Source of the DNA: Paenibacillus sp. FSL R7-0337
GTDB lineage: Bacteria > Bacillota > Bacilli > Paenibacillales > Paenibacillaceae
Assembly: GCF_037969875.1 (NCBI RefSeq)
Contig: NZ_CP150218.1
Coordinates: forward strand, 3,782,001-3,846,000
Length of the DNA: 64,000 nt
Direction: 5' to 3'
This document shows positions 52,915-61,411 of this stretch, one piece after another. Position numbers and translations under genes: made by a program. The notes below the pieces were generated by a model that saw only the letters and a program-made list of their open reading frames with translations, searched no databases and was not told the DNA's origin. The stretch's first letter is position 1, and each line of letters opens with the position of its first letter.

Positions 52915-53841
52915 CTATCCCCCCACCGCCGCAATCAGCACCGGCAGGACCAGGAAAGAAGCCAGCGTGGTCCAGACGATACAGCGCGAGACCAGCGCAG
53001 GCGAGCTGCCGAAGCGTTCGGCCAAAACGACGGAATTGACAGCCACCGGCATGGAAGCCAGAATCAGCAGCACCGAGAAGAGTGTGCCTGTGATGTTCAG
53101 GGCGAGCAGCACCAGCGCGGCCAGCAGCGGAGCCAGCACCAGCCGGACGGTCAGCCCCGTCCAGAAGGCCAGCTGCACATTGCGCTCCGTGTGCGCGGCT
53201 CTGACCTTCACCATCTGCGCGCCGAGAATCGCCAGCACAACCGGCGAATAGGCACCGGCAACCATCGACACCCCCGAAGCCAGCTCATGCGGCATATGCA
53301 GGCCCAGCGCCCGCAGCAGCAGTGCCAGAATGGCGGCGTAAATAGCCGGTAGCGAGAAGACTGACTTCAACGCGCTGCGTACGGAGAACTGTGAACGGGC
53401 GGCAAAATACACGCCGATCGTATTCACAATCACCATCTGGGCGATGACGTAGACCGATGCCTTGTCCAGGCCCAGCTGGCCGAAGGCCAGCAGCACCAGC
53501 GGCAGGCCGTAATTGACGCTGTTCGTGAAGGTGGAGATGAGCGTAAGACCGGCGGCTTCCGGCGGAGCCAGCTTGAGGATTTTGCCAATCAGCGTCGCCA
53601 CGCTCCATAAGAGGAACAGATTCAGCAGCGAGAACGCGAGTGTCTTATAGACATCATCGAAGGAGATATCCGCCGTAGCCAGCGTGTCGAGAATAATAGC
53701 CGGACTGAGAAAATACAGGTACAGCGTCAGCAGAGGCTTCGTATCAAGCTGCTTATATCGTCCAAGCAGCGCTCCGGCGGCCACCGGAATGGACAGCGGT
53801 ACGATGACCTCAACAAGTGTCGTGAGTACAGTCTGAATCAC
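52915..53841 (-). CDS. AEC family transporter (auxin efflux carrier-like permease)
   Basis: A 308-residue protein with about ten transmembrane helices in two inverted five-helix repeats. VPLSIPVAAGALLGRYKQLDTKPL at the N-terminus and STFTNSVNYGLPLVLLAFG (broken helix with Asn) are AEC signatures. Bacterial members export malate, amino acids or other small organic anions; the substrate here is unknown. It is intact despite the nearby IS element. Confidence 0.9.
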   Translation of the reverse strand: MIQTVLTTLVEVIVPLSIPVAAGALLGRYKQLDTKPLLTLYLYFLSPAIILDTLATADISFDDVYKTLAFSLLNLFLLWSVATLIGKILKLAPPEAAGLTLISTFTNSVNYGLPLVLLAFGQLGLDKASVYVIAQMVIVNTIGVYFAARSQFSVRSALKSVFSLPAIYAAILALLLRALGLHMPHELASGVSMVAGAYSPVVLAILGAQMVKVRAAHTERNVQLAFWTGLTVRLVLAPLLAALVLLALNITGTLFSVLLILASMPVAVNSVVLAERFGSSPALVSRCIVWTTLASFLVLPVLIAAVGG

Positions 53842-53965
53842 AAGCCAGGACTCCTCTATGTAGTAGTTATTTCTACTATAACCCTCCTTAGCAGGGAGCG
53901 TCTAAGACAAGGAAGCAATATCCTTGATAGCAATTGCCTATGGGCAGCCCCCCGCGCCAAAACAT

Positions 53966-54004
53966 AAAAAAATCCCGCACCCTTAAATTAAGGGCCACGG
54001 GATT
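53966..54004 (-). terminator. greA terminator
   Basis: AATCCCG and CCCTTAA pair with TTAAGGG and CGGGATT. On the minus strand seven T residues follow, 17 bp past the greA stop codon. Confidence 0.85.
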
Positions 54005-54021
54005 CCGGTTAGGACTTCGGT

Positions 54022-54504
54022 TTACAGCATTTTGATCTCAAGCAGCTCGTATTTGATGATTCCCATCGGCGCGTTGACGCTGATGATATCGCCTACCTTT
54101 TTGCCGATCAGCTCTTTGCCGAGCGGGCTCTCGTAGGAGATCTTGTTGTCCAGCACATCGGCTTCCGCCGGTCCAACCACTCTATATTCGATCTTCTCCG
54201 AGTACTCTACATCGTTGAGGATAACGATGCAGCCTACGCTGACTGTACTCAGATCCATATTGCTGGCATCCACGATCTGCGCCTTGATCAGCATTTTCTC
54301 CAGAATCATAATGCGGGTCTCCATGAAGGATTGATCCTCCTTGGCGGAGTGGTATTCGCTGTTCTCCTTCAGATCGCCGTAGCTGATCGCCAGCTTAAGC
54401 CGGGCTGCAAGCTCCTTGCGCCCTGCTCCCTTAAGTTCCCTCAACTCTTCCTCCAGCTTGGCCAAGCCCTCTTTGGTCAAAAATACTTCGTCATTATTAG
54501 ACAT
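54022..54504 (-). CDS. greA: transcription elongation factor GreA
   Basis: A 160-residue protein with the N-terminal antiparallel coiled coil (LTKEGLAKLEEELRELKG...) carrying the acidic tip residues in GDLKENSEYHSAKEDQ, and the C-terminal FKBP-like domain (VSVGCIVILNDVEYSEKIEYRVVG, ISYESPLGKELIGKKVGD). It enters the secondary channel of RNA polymerase and stimulates cleavage of backtracked RNA. Standard length for GreA. Some Paenibacillus carry more than one Gre-like gene; this could be the paralogue and not the main copy. Confidence 0.95.
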   Translation of the reverse strand: MSNNDEVFLTKEGLAKLEEELRELKGAGRKELAARLKLAISYGDLKENSEYHSAKEDQSFMETRIMILEKMLIKAQIVDASNMDLSTVSVGCIVILNDVEYSEKIEYRVVGPAEADVLDNKISYESPLGKELIGKKVGDIISVNAPMGIIKYELLEIKML

Positions 54505-54620
54505 GTATACAACTCCTATGATTTGCTCGCTTTATAGTATTCTAACTCATAATCGCCCAACATGCGAAGAGAAAGCGCTATAACGCATGATAAAGGAGTA
54601 TTTACGGCAGAGTCACGGCT

Positions 54621-56117
54621 TCAAGTCTCCACCTGCGGAGCAGGGGCAGCTGCTGGCTTGCCGCTACTGCCCCTCAGGAGGAAGGTCAGCGGAATAGCCA
54701 GCAGTCCCACTGCCGTAGCGATCAGGAAAATATCCTGTACGCCCATCGTCATCCCCTGCGCCTTCAGCAGAGAACCCGCTGCCCGGGCCGTCCCGTCCGC
54801 CAGTTCCTGCTGATGGGCAAGCGATCTGGAAGCGAGCAGCGAGCTGAATACAGCAATGGATAAGGCACCTGTAGCCTGGCGGACCCAATTGGTTACAGAG
54901 GAGGCATGGCCGGTAATGGCTCTTGGCACCGCCGACATGCCGGCATTGGTCACCGGCATGAAGGCCAGTGCAATGCCAACATTGCGCACCGCCATAAGCA
55001 CCGCCACACGGGTATGGGTCACGGCCAGCGTGATGTGGGCAAGCTCCCAGGTCGAGGCGCTTAGCAGCAGAATACCGCCCAGGATCAGCCAGAACGGGCC
55101 GATCCGGGTGTACAGCTTGCCGACCACCGGGGACAGAACAGCCATCACGATCGAGCCCGGCAGCAGCACCAGCGCGGTCTTCAGCGGGGTGGACTGCTGG
55201 ATATCCTGCAGGAAGACTGGGATCAGGAAGGTCCCCGAGTATAACGCAACGGTGATAATACAGTTGATGATCAGGCTGTAGGTGAACCGGCTCTGCCGGA
55301 ATACCTTAAGATTCAGCAGCGGCTCCTGGATCGACAGCTCCCTGCGGATGAAATACGTTAAGGCCGCCGCCCCAACCAGCAGCAGGGTCAGGGTGTTCCA
55401 TGACATCCAGCCCCAGGCGCCCCCTTTATTGAAGGCTAGAATAATGAAGGCGCTGCTCAGAATGACTGTGACGAAGCCCGGCAGATCAAAGGTTCTGCTC
55501 CCGGTGTTCTGCCGCTGGAACGGCAGGCACTTCAGCGCTACGGCAATGGCAATCAGGCCAATCGGCAGATTAATCACGAACAGCGATTTCCAGCCGAAGT
55601 ATCCGGTCAGCCAGCCGCCGAGTGTCGGGCCGAAGGCAGGCGCCAGCATCGAGGACAGGCTCCAGAGGCTCATGGCGAAGGCCTGCTTTTCTTTTTCGAT
55701 AAACTGATAAATCATCGTCATGGTGGTGGGGATAATCAGGCCGCCGAATATTCCCTGGATAATGCGGAAGGTAATCAGTGAGTGAATATTCCAGGCCACC
55801 GTACATAGTGCCGAGAACAAGGTGAAGCCCGACAGGGCAAATACGTAGAGAACCTTATAGCTCCATTTATCCCCGAAATATCCCACCACAGGCGCAATGA
55901 CGCCGGTAGCCAGCAGATAGCCGGTAATCATCCACTGTACGGTGCTGATCCCGGCGTGGAAGTCCTTCAAGAAAACCGGGAACGCAACATTAATGGTAGT
56001 TGTACTGAGAATAGCCATGAAATTACCGAAAAAAATGGCCAGAATAATCAGCCAGAATGATGAATGTTTTGCCGCCGGACTGCTCAAGGGCGCTCTCTCC
56101 TCTATTTTGCGGTTCAC
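54621..56117 (-). CDS. DHA2 family multidrug MFS transporter (EmrB/QacA-type)
   Basis: A 498-residue protein with about 14 transmembrane helices. Motifs are ATTTINVAFPVFLKDFHAG in helix 1 (motif D1 region), QWMITGYLLATGVIAPVVGYFGDKWSYK (motif A) and SMLAPAFGPTLGGWLTGYFGW (motif C, antiporter). It should expel drugs or toxic compounds against H+ entry. The promoter contains a perfect palindromic operator, and the divergent MarR gene encodes the likely repressor. Confidence 0.93.
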   Translation of the reverse strand: MNRKIEERAPLSSPAAKHSSFWLIILAIFFGNFMAILSTTTINVAFPVFLKDFHAGISTVQWMITGYLLATGVIAPVVGYFGDKWSYKVLYVFALSGFTLFSALCTVAWNIHSLITFRIIQGIFGGLIIPTTMTMIYQFIEKEKQAFAMSLWSLSSMLAPAFGPTLGGWLTGYFGWKSLFVINLPIGLIAIAVALKCLPFQRQNTGSRTFDLPGFVTVILSSAFIILAFNKGGAWGWMSWNTLTLLLVGAAALTYFIRRELSIQEPLLNLKVFRQSRFTYSLIINCIITVALYSGTFLIPVFLQDIQQSTPLKTALVLLPGSIVMAVLSPVVGKLYTRIGPFWLILGGILLLSASTWELAHITLAVTHTRVAVLMAVRNVGIALAFMPVTNAGMSAVPRAITGHASSVTNWVRQATGALSIAVFSSLLASRSLAHQQELADGTARAAGSLLKAQGMTMGVQDIFLIATAVGLLAIPLTFLLRGSSGKPAAAPAPQVET

Positions 56118-56128
56118 CTTAATATAGG

Positions 56129-56186
56129 TGTATGATACAATTAAATTAATATATGTGTATTATACAACTATGTATTTGAAAGTCAA
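56129..56186. promoter_or_regulatory. MFS promoter with two MarR-type operators
   Basis: Two 11-base palindromes, TGTATGATACA (56129-56139) and TGTATTATACA (56156-56166), lie 27 bp apart centre to centre. On the minus strand TTGACT (56181-56186), a 16-bp spacer and TATAAT (56159-56164) form a strong promoter whose -10 lies within the second palindrome. A bound MarR dimer would block RNA polymerase. Confidence 0.75.
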
Positions 56187-56278
56187 TGTGACTTATTTCA
56201 TGATTCTTTCATAATGAGGCGAGAATCTCAGACAGCCTTAGCATAAGGCCGGTATTATCAATTATACTAGGGAGACAT

Positions 56279-56752
56279 ATGACAAATGACAAAGTTACCA
56301 GTAAAGGACGGAATCTAACTATGGCTGATGAACAGAAGGACAAGCACCTCGAAGCTCTGAATCAGGAGCTGATTACGCTGATCCGCCACGGCTCGCTGGA
56401 TAAGAAGCATGGCGGGCTGGACCGCTCCTCGTATACCCTGCTCCACCATCTGTCGACGCACGACAAGGTAGGCGTTAAGGCGCTAGCCGAACAATTCGGC
56501 CTTGACACCTCTACCATCAGCAGACAGACAAGCGTCCTGGAGGCGAAGAACTATGTGGAGCGGGTGCCGGATCCGCAGGACGGGCGCTCCAGCTATTTTC
56601 AGCTTACTGCGCTTGGTGCACAGACCTTCGCCGAGGCCCGGGACATCCGGCTTGCGCGCTACGGGGAGATCTTCGAGGACTGGTCCCCGGAGGACTGCGG
56701 ACTCTTCAGCGGACTGCTCGCCCGGCTCAACCGCACCCTGCAGCAAAAATAG
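56279..56752 (+). CDS. MarR family transcriptional regulator
   Basis: A 157-residue (ATG 56279, behind GGGAGA) winged-helix protein; a second possible start is ATG 56321. Visible core: LLHHLSTHDKVGVKALAEQFGLDTSTISRQTSVLEAKNYVERVPDPQDGRSSYFQLTALG, with the DGRSS wing typical of MarR. It is divergent from the MFS exporter, and the 161-bp gap carries two TGTATnATACA palindromes, so it most likely represses both genes until a ligand binds. Confidence 0.92.
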   Translation: MTNDKVTSKGRNLTMADEQKDKHLEALNQELITLIRHGSLDKKHGGLDRSSYTLLHHLSTHDKVGVKALAEQFGLDTSTISRQTSVLEAKNYVERVPDPQDGRSSYFQLTALGAQTFAEARDIRLARYGEIFEDWSPEDCGLFSGLLARLNRTLQQK

Positions 56753-56848
56753 CACAAAGAGGATTGACGGATGCTGGCGAAGCTGGTAGATTGAATTAAT
56801 CATACAAAACAACTCGGAATTATATTTTAGTCAAAGGGGCCGGTCTGC

Positions 56849-58018
56849 ATGAACTTTATTTTCTTTTCCCCGCATTTCCCCAAGAACAGCGCTGAATTCT
56901 GTACGCATCTGCGGGAGCAGGGGGCCACGGTGCTTGGAATTGGCGATGCAGCCTATGACCAGCTGGAGGACAAGCTGAAATCGGCACTGACCGAATACTA
57001 TAAGGTAAGCAATCTGGAGAGCTATGAGGAGATTCTGCGGGCTGTTGGCTATTTCACCCATAAGTACGGCAAGATTGACCGCTTCGAGTCGCTGAATGAA
57101 TACTGGCTGGAGCAGGATGCCGCCATCCGTACGGACTTCAACATCTATGGCACCAAGTCGGATTTCGTCCATAATCTCAAGCAGAAGTCCAAGATGAAGG
57201 AGTTTTTTCGCAAAAGCGGGGTAAGCACTGTCCAGTTCTCCACCGGTACAACGCGTGACAGCGTAGAGAGCTTCATCCAGAGCGCCGGCTTCCCGCTGGT
57301 GGTGAAGCCCGATCTTGGCTCCGGGGCCAGTAATACGTATAAGATCAATAACGAAGAGGAGCTCCAGCACTTTTTTGACACGAAGCCGGAGGATGTAGCC
57401 TTCATTATTGAGGAATTCATAGACGGGGTCATCCTCACCTATGACGGCCTGGTGGACAGGGACGGGAATGTACGCTTCGCGGTCAGCCACCTGTTCGAGA
57501 ACAGTGTGATGGATGTCGTCAATACGGACAATCACCTCTACTACTTCTGTCTGCGGGAGATCAGTCCGGAGGTTGAGGAGGCAGGGCGGAGCATTTTGCA
57601 GGCTTTTGACATCCGGGAACGCTTCTTCCATATCGAGCTGTTCAAATCGCACAAGGATGGCCGGATCATTGCCCTGGAAGTGAATATGCGTCCGCCCGGC
57701 GCCTGGATGACTGATGCGATTAACTTCGCCTATGATGTCAATGTGTATAAGGAATGGGCCAGCATGGTCGTGCATAATGAGGTCGGCAGTCCATACGAAG
57801 GCAAATATTATACCGGTTATGCCAGCCGCAAGAATCATAAGCATTACGCTCACAGCCATGAGGACATCTACCGTGAATTCGGCGGAAAGATCGTCAATTA
57901 TGACGAGATTGAAGAGGTCTTCAGCAGAGCGATGGGCAACCGCGCTTATCAGTTCCGTTCCCCCGAGCTTTCGGAGGTCAGAGACATTAGAGGCTATATT
58001 CAACAAGAAGAGGGATAG
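56849..58018 (+). CDS. ATP-grasp carboxylate-amine ligase-like protein
   Basis: A 389-residue cytoplasmic enzyme. The N-terminal Rossmann-like domain (NFIFFSPHFPKNSAEFCTHL) is followed by the ATP-grasp fold: KSKMKEFFRKSGVSTVQF, FPLVVKPDLGSGASNTYKI (nucleotide-binding strand and loop), IIEEFIDGV, and the metal-binding RIIALEVNMRPPGAWMTD. It should activate a carboxylate as acyl phosphate and join it to an amine or other nucleophile. The substrate is unknown. Downstream, 13 bp away, is an esterase-like gene; the two make an operon. Confidence 0.88.
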   Translation: MNFIFFSPHFPKNSAEFCTHLREQGATVLGIGDAAYDQLEDKLKSALTEYYKVSNLESYEEILRAVGYFTHKYGKIDRFESLNEYWLEQDAAIRTDFNIYGTKSDFVHNLKQKSKMKEFFRKSGVSTVQFSTGTTRDSVESFIQSAGFPLVVKPDLGSGASNTYKINNEEELQHFFDTKPEDVAFIIEEFIDGVILTYDGLVDRDGNVRFAVSHLFENSVMDVVNTDNHLYYFCLREISPEVEEAGRSILQAFDIRERFFHIELFKSHKDGRIIALEVNMRPPGAWMTDAINFAYDVNVYKEWASMVVHNEVGSPYEGKYYTGYASRKNHKHYAHSHEDIYREFGGKIVNYDEIEEVFSRAMGNRAYQFRSPELSEVRDIRGYIQQEEG

Positions 58019-58031
58019 GATGTGTTAACGG

Positions 58032-58784
58032 ATGAGGATAAGCTACCATAAGGAGTACAGCCACAACCTGGGCAGAGACATGGAGTACAAAATATACGGC
58101 CACGCCGGCAAACCGATGCTCGTCTTCCCCACCTCGCTTGGACGCTTTTATCAATATGAGGATTCGGGCATGATCGATACGCTCTCGTCCTTCATTGAAG
58201 CGGGCAAGCTGCAGATCTGGGCCTGTGACAGTCTGGATGAGGAGACCTTCTTCTCCACCCACTGGAACAACGAGGACCGGATACACCGTCATGAGCAGTA
58301 TGACAAATATATTGCGTATGAGCTGATTCCCGGCATCCTCCATGAGAGCAAACAGAATAACGGCGGGACCGACCAGCGCATTCTGATCTCCGGCTGCTCG
58401 ATGGGCGCTTATTACGGCGCCAGCTTCTTTTTCCGTTATCCGCACTATTTCGATACCTTGATCGCCCTGAGCGGCGTCTACTCCACCTACTACTTCTTCG
58501 GCGACTATATGAGCGGGAACGTCTATCTCAATTCACCGCTGCATTACCTGCCGGGCCTGACGGATGAGCATTATCTGAACCAGTACCGCAGCAGCACCAT
58601 TATTGCTTGTGTCGGTCAAGGGGCTTATGAGGACGAGATGCTTCATGAGACCAGGCTGCTTCAGGAGGTGCTGGGGCAGAAGGGCATTCCGGCCCGGATC
58701 GACTACTGGGGCCATGATGTCAGCCATGACTGGCCGTGGTGGAACAAGCAGATTCATTATTATGTGGAAGGCTGCTTGGGCTAG
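58032..58784 (+). CDS. esterase D-like alpha/beta hydrolase
   Basis: A 250-residue protein of the esterase family. The nucleophile elbow is SGCSMGAYYG (Ser in GxSxG form), with acid and His supplied near the C-terminus (WGHDVSHDWPWW). The opening YHKEYSHNLGRDMEYKIYGH and MLVFPTSLGRFYQYEDSGM are typical of the uncharacterised YvaM/esterase-like group. It follows the ATP-grasp gene by 13 bp, so both probably act on the same compound, one forming and the other cleaving or transferring a bond. That link is inferred. Confidence 0.85.
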   Translation: MRISYHKEYSHNLGRDMEYKIYGHAGKPMLVFPTSLGRFYQYEDSGMIDTLSSFIEAGKLQIWACDSLDEETFFSTHWNNEDRIHRHEQYDKYIAYELIPGILHESKQNNGGTDQRILISGCSMGAYYGASFFFRYPHYFDTLIALSGVYSTYYFFGDYMSGNVYLNSPLHYLPGLTDEHYLNQYRSSTIIACVGQGAYEDEMLHETRLLQEVLGQKGIPARIDYWGHDVSHDWPWWNKQIHYYVEGCLG

Positions 58785-58861
58785 TGAGGCTGTGACTTGA
58801 ACGCGAATTGATTTGAATAAAATCATCCTACCGGATGAATGGGATTACCTGCGCGCCACTG

Positions 58862-58953
58862 CAATGTATGCTGTTTTTCACATACATTCAGGCCATATGC
58901 CTGCATTTGAGCACAATGTATGCTGTTTTTCACATACATTCGGGCCATACGCC
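58862..58953. repeat. two tandem copies of a 40-bp hairpin repeat
   Basis: Copies at 58862-58901 and 58914-58953 both begin CAATGTATGCTGTTTTTCAC and end GGCCATAYGCC. They differ at about two positions and are spaced 52 bp apart. In each, AATGTATG pairs with CATACATT around a T-rich loop. A related partial copy lies at 52881-52907. Confidence 0.75.
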
Positions 58954-59062
58954 GCTTTTAGCAACCGATGGTACTCGTTTTTCAGCATACCAAGTTCACT
59001 CTTGCTCCTCGCGGCTACCCTCAGCCACATTCAGCAACTAAGTACTCTGCGAATCAAGCATC

Positions 59063-59098
59063 AAAAAAGGAACTGCTGAAATCAGCAGTTCCTTTTTC
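59063..59098. terminator. bidirectional terminator
   Basis: AAAAAGGAACTGCTGA pairs with TCAGCAGTTCCTTTTT around a 2-base loop region. It separates the esterase operon (plus) from the DUF6509 gene (minus). Confidence 0.9.
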
Positions 59099-59120
59099 TT
59101 GAGACCACTATCGCCTCTTA

Positions 59121-59408
59121 CTATGCAGGTACATGCTCCGAACAGAACTGAAGCAGCGCCGCTTCCTCATCTTCTTCCATATCGAAATCGAGCAGCTGGC
59201 CTGAGGAGGTCTCCAGCAGATCGTAGCTGACCAAGCTTGTCTGCTCTTCTTCCACTTTGACAATCACGCGGGCGGACACGCCGTTCTCCACGTACAGCTC
59301 ATCATCCTCCGGCACATCAATATTCACGACGAACTCATATCGCTTGCCGCTTAGAATATTAAAAGGATCTCTTACGTTCTCCACGGTGTAGCTTGTAAAT
59401 GTCAACAA
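59121..59408 (-). CDS. DUF6509-like protein
   Basis: A 95-residue acidic cytoplasmic protein, starting at TTG 59408 behind GAGGAA (a TTG 21 bp further upstream is possible). The sequence FTSYTVENVRDPFNILSGKR then YEFVVNIDVPEDDELYVENG and a Glu/Asp-rich C-terminus fit the DUF6509 family as remembered. Function unknown. It is downstream of and codirectional with the rlmN-like gene (12-bp gap between coding ends by the longer frame), suggesting cotranscription. Confidence 0.75.
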   Translation of the reverse strand: MLTFTSYTVENVRDPFNILSGKRYEFVVNIDVPEDDELYVENGVSARVIVKVEEEQTSLVSYDLLETSSGQLLDFDMEEDEEAALLQFCSEHVPA

Positions 59409-59441
59409 GTTGCATTCCTCATTTCTCAATTCACTGCCAGA

Positions 59442-60530
59442 TTATTGTAACACAGTATCTGCGGCTTTGCCTTTGATCTTCTTGATCTGCTTGCTGCGCA
59501 GCTGGCCGCAGGCCGCATCAATATCGACGCCCTGCTCCAACCGGGTGCTGACGCTGACGCCCTGCTTCTTCAGCGTATCAAAGAACGCACGCACCGACTC
59601 CCGCTCGCTCCGCTGATACTGGCTATGCTCATCCACGGGATTATAAGGAATCAGGTTGACGTTCGCCAACTGGCGGCGGTCTCCGATTAACTCAGCCAGC
59701 TCCAGCGCATGCTCCTCGCGGTCATTGATATCCTTCAGCAGGATATACTCCAGCGTGATTCTCCGGTTCGTCTTCTCCAGATAGTAATCAATCGCCGGCA
59801 TTAACTTCTCTATAGGAATGGCCCGGTTAATCTTCATAATCTGTGTCCGCAGCTCATTATTCGGGGCATGCAGCGAGATCGCCAGATTAACCTGCATATT
59901 GGCGTCGGCGAATTCTCTGATTTTGTCCGCCAGGCCGCTGGTGGATACGGTGATTCCTTTGCCGGCAATCGCCAGACCCTTATGATCCTTGATGGTAATC
60001 AGGAAGTTCAGCAGATGCCGGAAGTTATCGAACGGCTCGCCGATCCCCATAACCACGACATGGGTGACCTTCTGGCCGTGGCCTGCCTGATCCAGATAAT
60101 GCTGAACCTTCATAATCTGCTCCACAATCTCGCCGCTGGTCAGATCCCGGCTCTTCGCCAGCAGTCCGCTCGCACAGAAGCTGCATCCGATATTACAGCC
60201 GACCTGAGTAGTGACACATACGGACAAGCCGTATTTCTGCCGCATCAGCACTGTCTCAATCAGGTTGCCATCATGGAGGCGGAAGAGGAACTTCACTGTA
60301 CCGTCGGCTGATTCCTGCTTCACATGCTCTTCCATCGTCTGGAACACATAATGCTCTTCCAGCAGCGCTGTGCATTCCTGATTCATTCCGTCCATCTCGG
60401 CGAAGCTGGTAATCCGCTTGCGGTACAGCCATTCCCAGACCGCAGTGGCCCGGGATTTCTTGTGCCCATGCTCCAGCAGCCATGCCGTTAACTCTTCCAA
60501 AGTCAATCCATAAATGGATTCTTTATTCAT
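59442..60530 (-). CDS. rlmN: RlmN-type 23S rRNA (adenine-C2)-methyltransferase, probable paralogue
   Basis: A 362-residue radical SAM enzyme starting at ATG 60530 after AGAGGA. Three cysteines CNIGCSFC bind the 4Fe-4S cluster, [13 protein letters not shown] and [11 protein letters not shown] are intact, and the C-terminal DIDAACGQL carries the methyl-carrying Cys. It methylates A2503 of 23S rRNA (and tRNA A37) at C2. The stretch after the cluster ([16 protein letters not shown]) and [15 protein letters not shown] differ from B. subtilis RlmN as remembered, and many Paenibacillus have a second RlmN-like gene. A Cfr (C8) activity is considered unlikely because overall it matches RlmN better. 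Confidence 0.88.
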   Translation of the reverse strand: MNKESIYGLTLEELTAWLLEHGHKKSRATAVWEWLYRKRITSFAEMDGMNQECTALLEEHYVFQTMEEHVKQESADGTVKFLFRLHDGNLIETVLMRQKYGLSVCVTTQVGCNIGCSFCASGLLAKSRDLTSGEIVEQIMKVQHYLDQAGHGQKVTHVVVMGIGEPFDNFRHLLNFLITIKDHKGLAIAGKGITVSTSGLADKIREFADANMQVNLAISLHAPNNELRTQIMKINRAIPIEKLMPAIDYYLEKTNRRITLEYILLKDINDREEHALELAELIGDRRQLANVNLIPYNPVDEHSQYQRSERESVRAFFDTLKKQGVSVSTRLEQGVDIDAACGQLRSKQIKKIKGKAADTVLQ

Positions 60531-60563
60531 TTCATATCCTCTTTTCAAAACATTAAAGTTCAA

Positions 60564-60802
60564 CCTATCTATTTTACCTTGACAGGGACATTAGCAGCAA
60601 CAATACCTTATTGTCTCAAATTTCGTTTATTAAAACAAGAGGAAACGCTGCGGAATTGAGCGCTTGGAGCAGGGAAAACCGCAGACAAAGTCGGTCGCTA
60701 CCGCTCCTTCAGCTCCAAAATTCTCCTCCGCACTATTCCCTTAACTTAAATTTTCAATTCAATTGATATAGACTTTGATGGCAACTATACTGCTCGAGCA
60801 CG
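60564..60802. repeat. intergenic region with a probable dispersed Paenibacillus element
   Basis: Roughly 60643-60740 reads, on the minus strand, GTGCGGAGGAGAATTTTGGA, then GCTGAAGGAGCG, then a GTAGCGACCGA segment and CAATTCCGCAGCG. It contains internal complementarity (TTGGAGC / GCTCCAA). It resembles intergenic sequence that recurs in Paenibacillus genomes, from memory only. No gene was found. Confidence 0.4.
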
Positions 60803-61408
60803 TTAGAGCAGGAATCCCGCTTCCAATTTGTTCAAGCCTTCCTCCAGCAGGGCGGCAAAATCAGCATCCGGATGCTCCGCATAATATAAAACCACTGATA
60901 TATTCACACCTATCACTGCACCGGCAAAGGCACGGATTGTCATTTCATCCTGTCTACCCTCTGTGCGTGTCGTGATGATTTCTATAAGCAAATCCATCAT
61001 ATTAAGCATATTGTTAAGCATTGCCGCCCGTAGCTCAGGCACAGACATGACTAGAGCATTACGTTCACGCATCGTTATAATTTCGTCCTCAGTCATCTCA
61101 TGTACACCCGATATCATAGCAGCACATATTGCCTGTAGCGGACTCAGTTCTGCTGGCTGCCTCTCAAAAGCCTCCAGCAGAAGAGGATCATAATTATCCA
61201 TAAGCAATACCTCTTCTTTGGAGGCGAAATAGCGAAAGAACGTACTATAAGATATCTCTGCAGCGTCTGCTATCTGCTCAACCGTTGTTGCTTTATACCC
61301 CAGCTCCCGAAAAAGCCGCAAAGCGTGCATCTGAATTGTGGCCATCGTCTTTGCTTTTTTTCGCTCACGCAATCCTGTTTGCCGTTGATTCAAAGGCAAA
61401 GCGCCCAC
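60803..61408 (-). CDS. TetR family transcriptional regulator
   Basis: A 201-residue protein starting at GTG 61408. The N-terminal helix-turn-helix reads ALRLFRELGYKATTVEQIADAAEISYSTFFRYFASKEEVLL, with the usual TetR spacing, followed by an all-helical ligand/dimer domain. The gene starts 3 bp after the stop of the phosphotransferase-like gene, so it is translated from the same mRNA. It probably represses that operon through the palindrome near 63880. Confidence 0.92.
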   Translation of the reverse strand: MGALPLNQRQTGLRERKKAKTMATIQMHALRLFRELGYKATTVEQIADAAEISYSTFFRYFASKEEVLLMDNYDPLLLEAFERQPAELSPLQAICAAMISGVHEMTEDEIITMRERNALVMSVPELRAAMLNNMLNMMDLLIEIITTRTEGRQDEMTIRAFAGAVIGVNISVVLYYAEHPDADFAALLEEGLNKLEAGFLL

Positions 61409-61411
61409 CCC

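Larger units (their letters stand above)
58785..59120. other. 336-bp intergenic region with repeats and a terminator
   Basis: No gene is seen. It contains the two tandem 40-bp hairpin repeats (58862-58953) and the bidirectional terminator at 59063-59098. Short plus-strand frames here are dominated by the repeat sequence and are rejected. Confidence 0.6.

Noticed and set aside
56831..58006. 391-residue minus-strand open frame opposite the ATP-grasp gene
   Set aside because: The plus-strand gene has clear ATP-grasp motifs and operon context; the opposite frame is a shadow.
58862..58953. Regularly spaced repeats considered as a CRISPR remnant
   Set aside because: Only two tandem copies with a 12-base gap, no cas genes, and a third copy elsewhere beside another gene: a dispersed repeat fits better.
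59442..60530. Cfr-type antibiotic-resistance methyltransferase
   Set aside because: Overall sequence, the FCAS cluster context and the C-terminus fit RlmN better; Cfr has FCATG.
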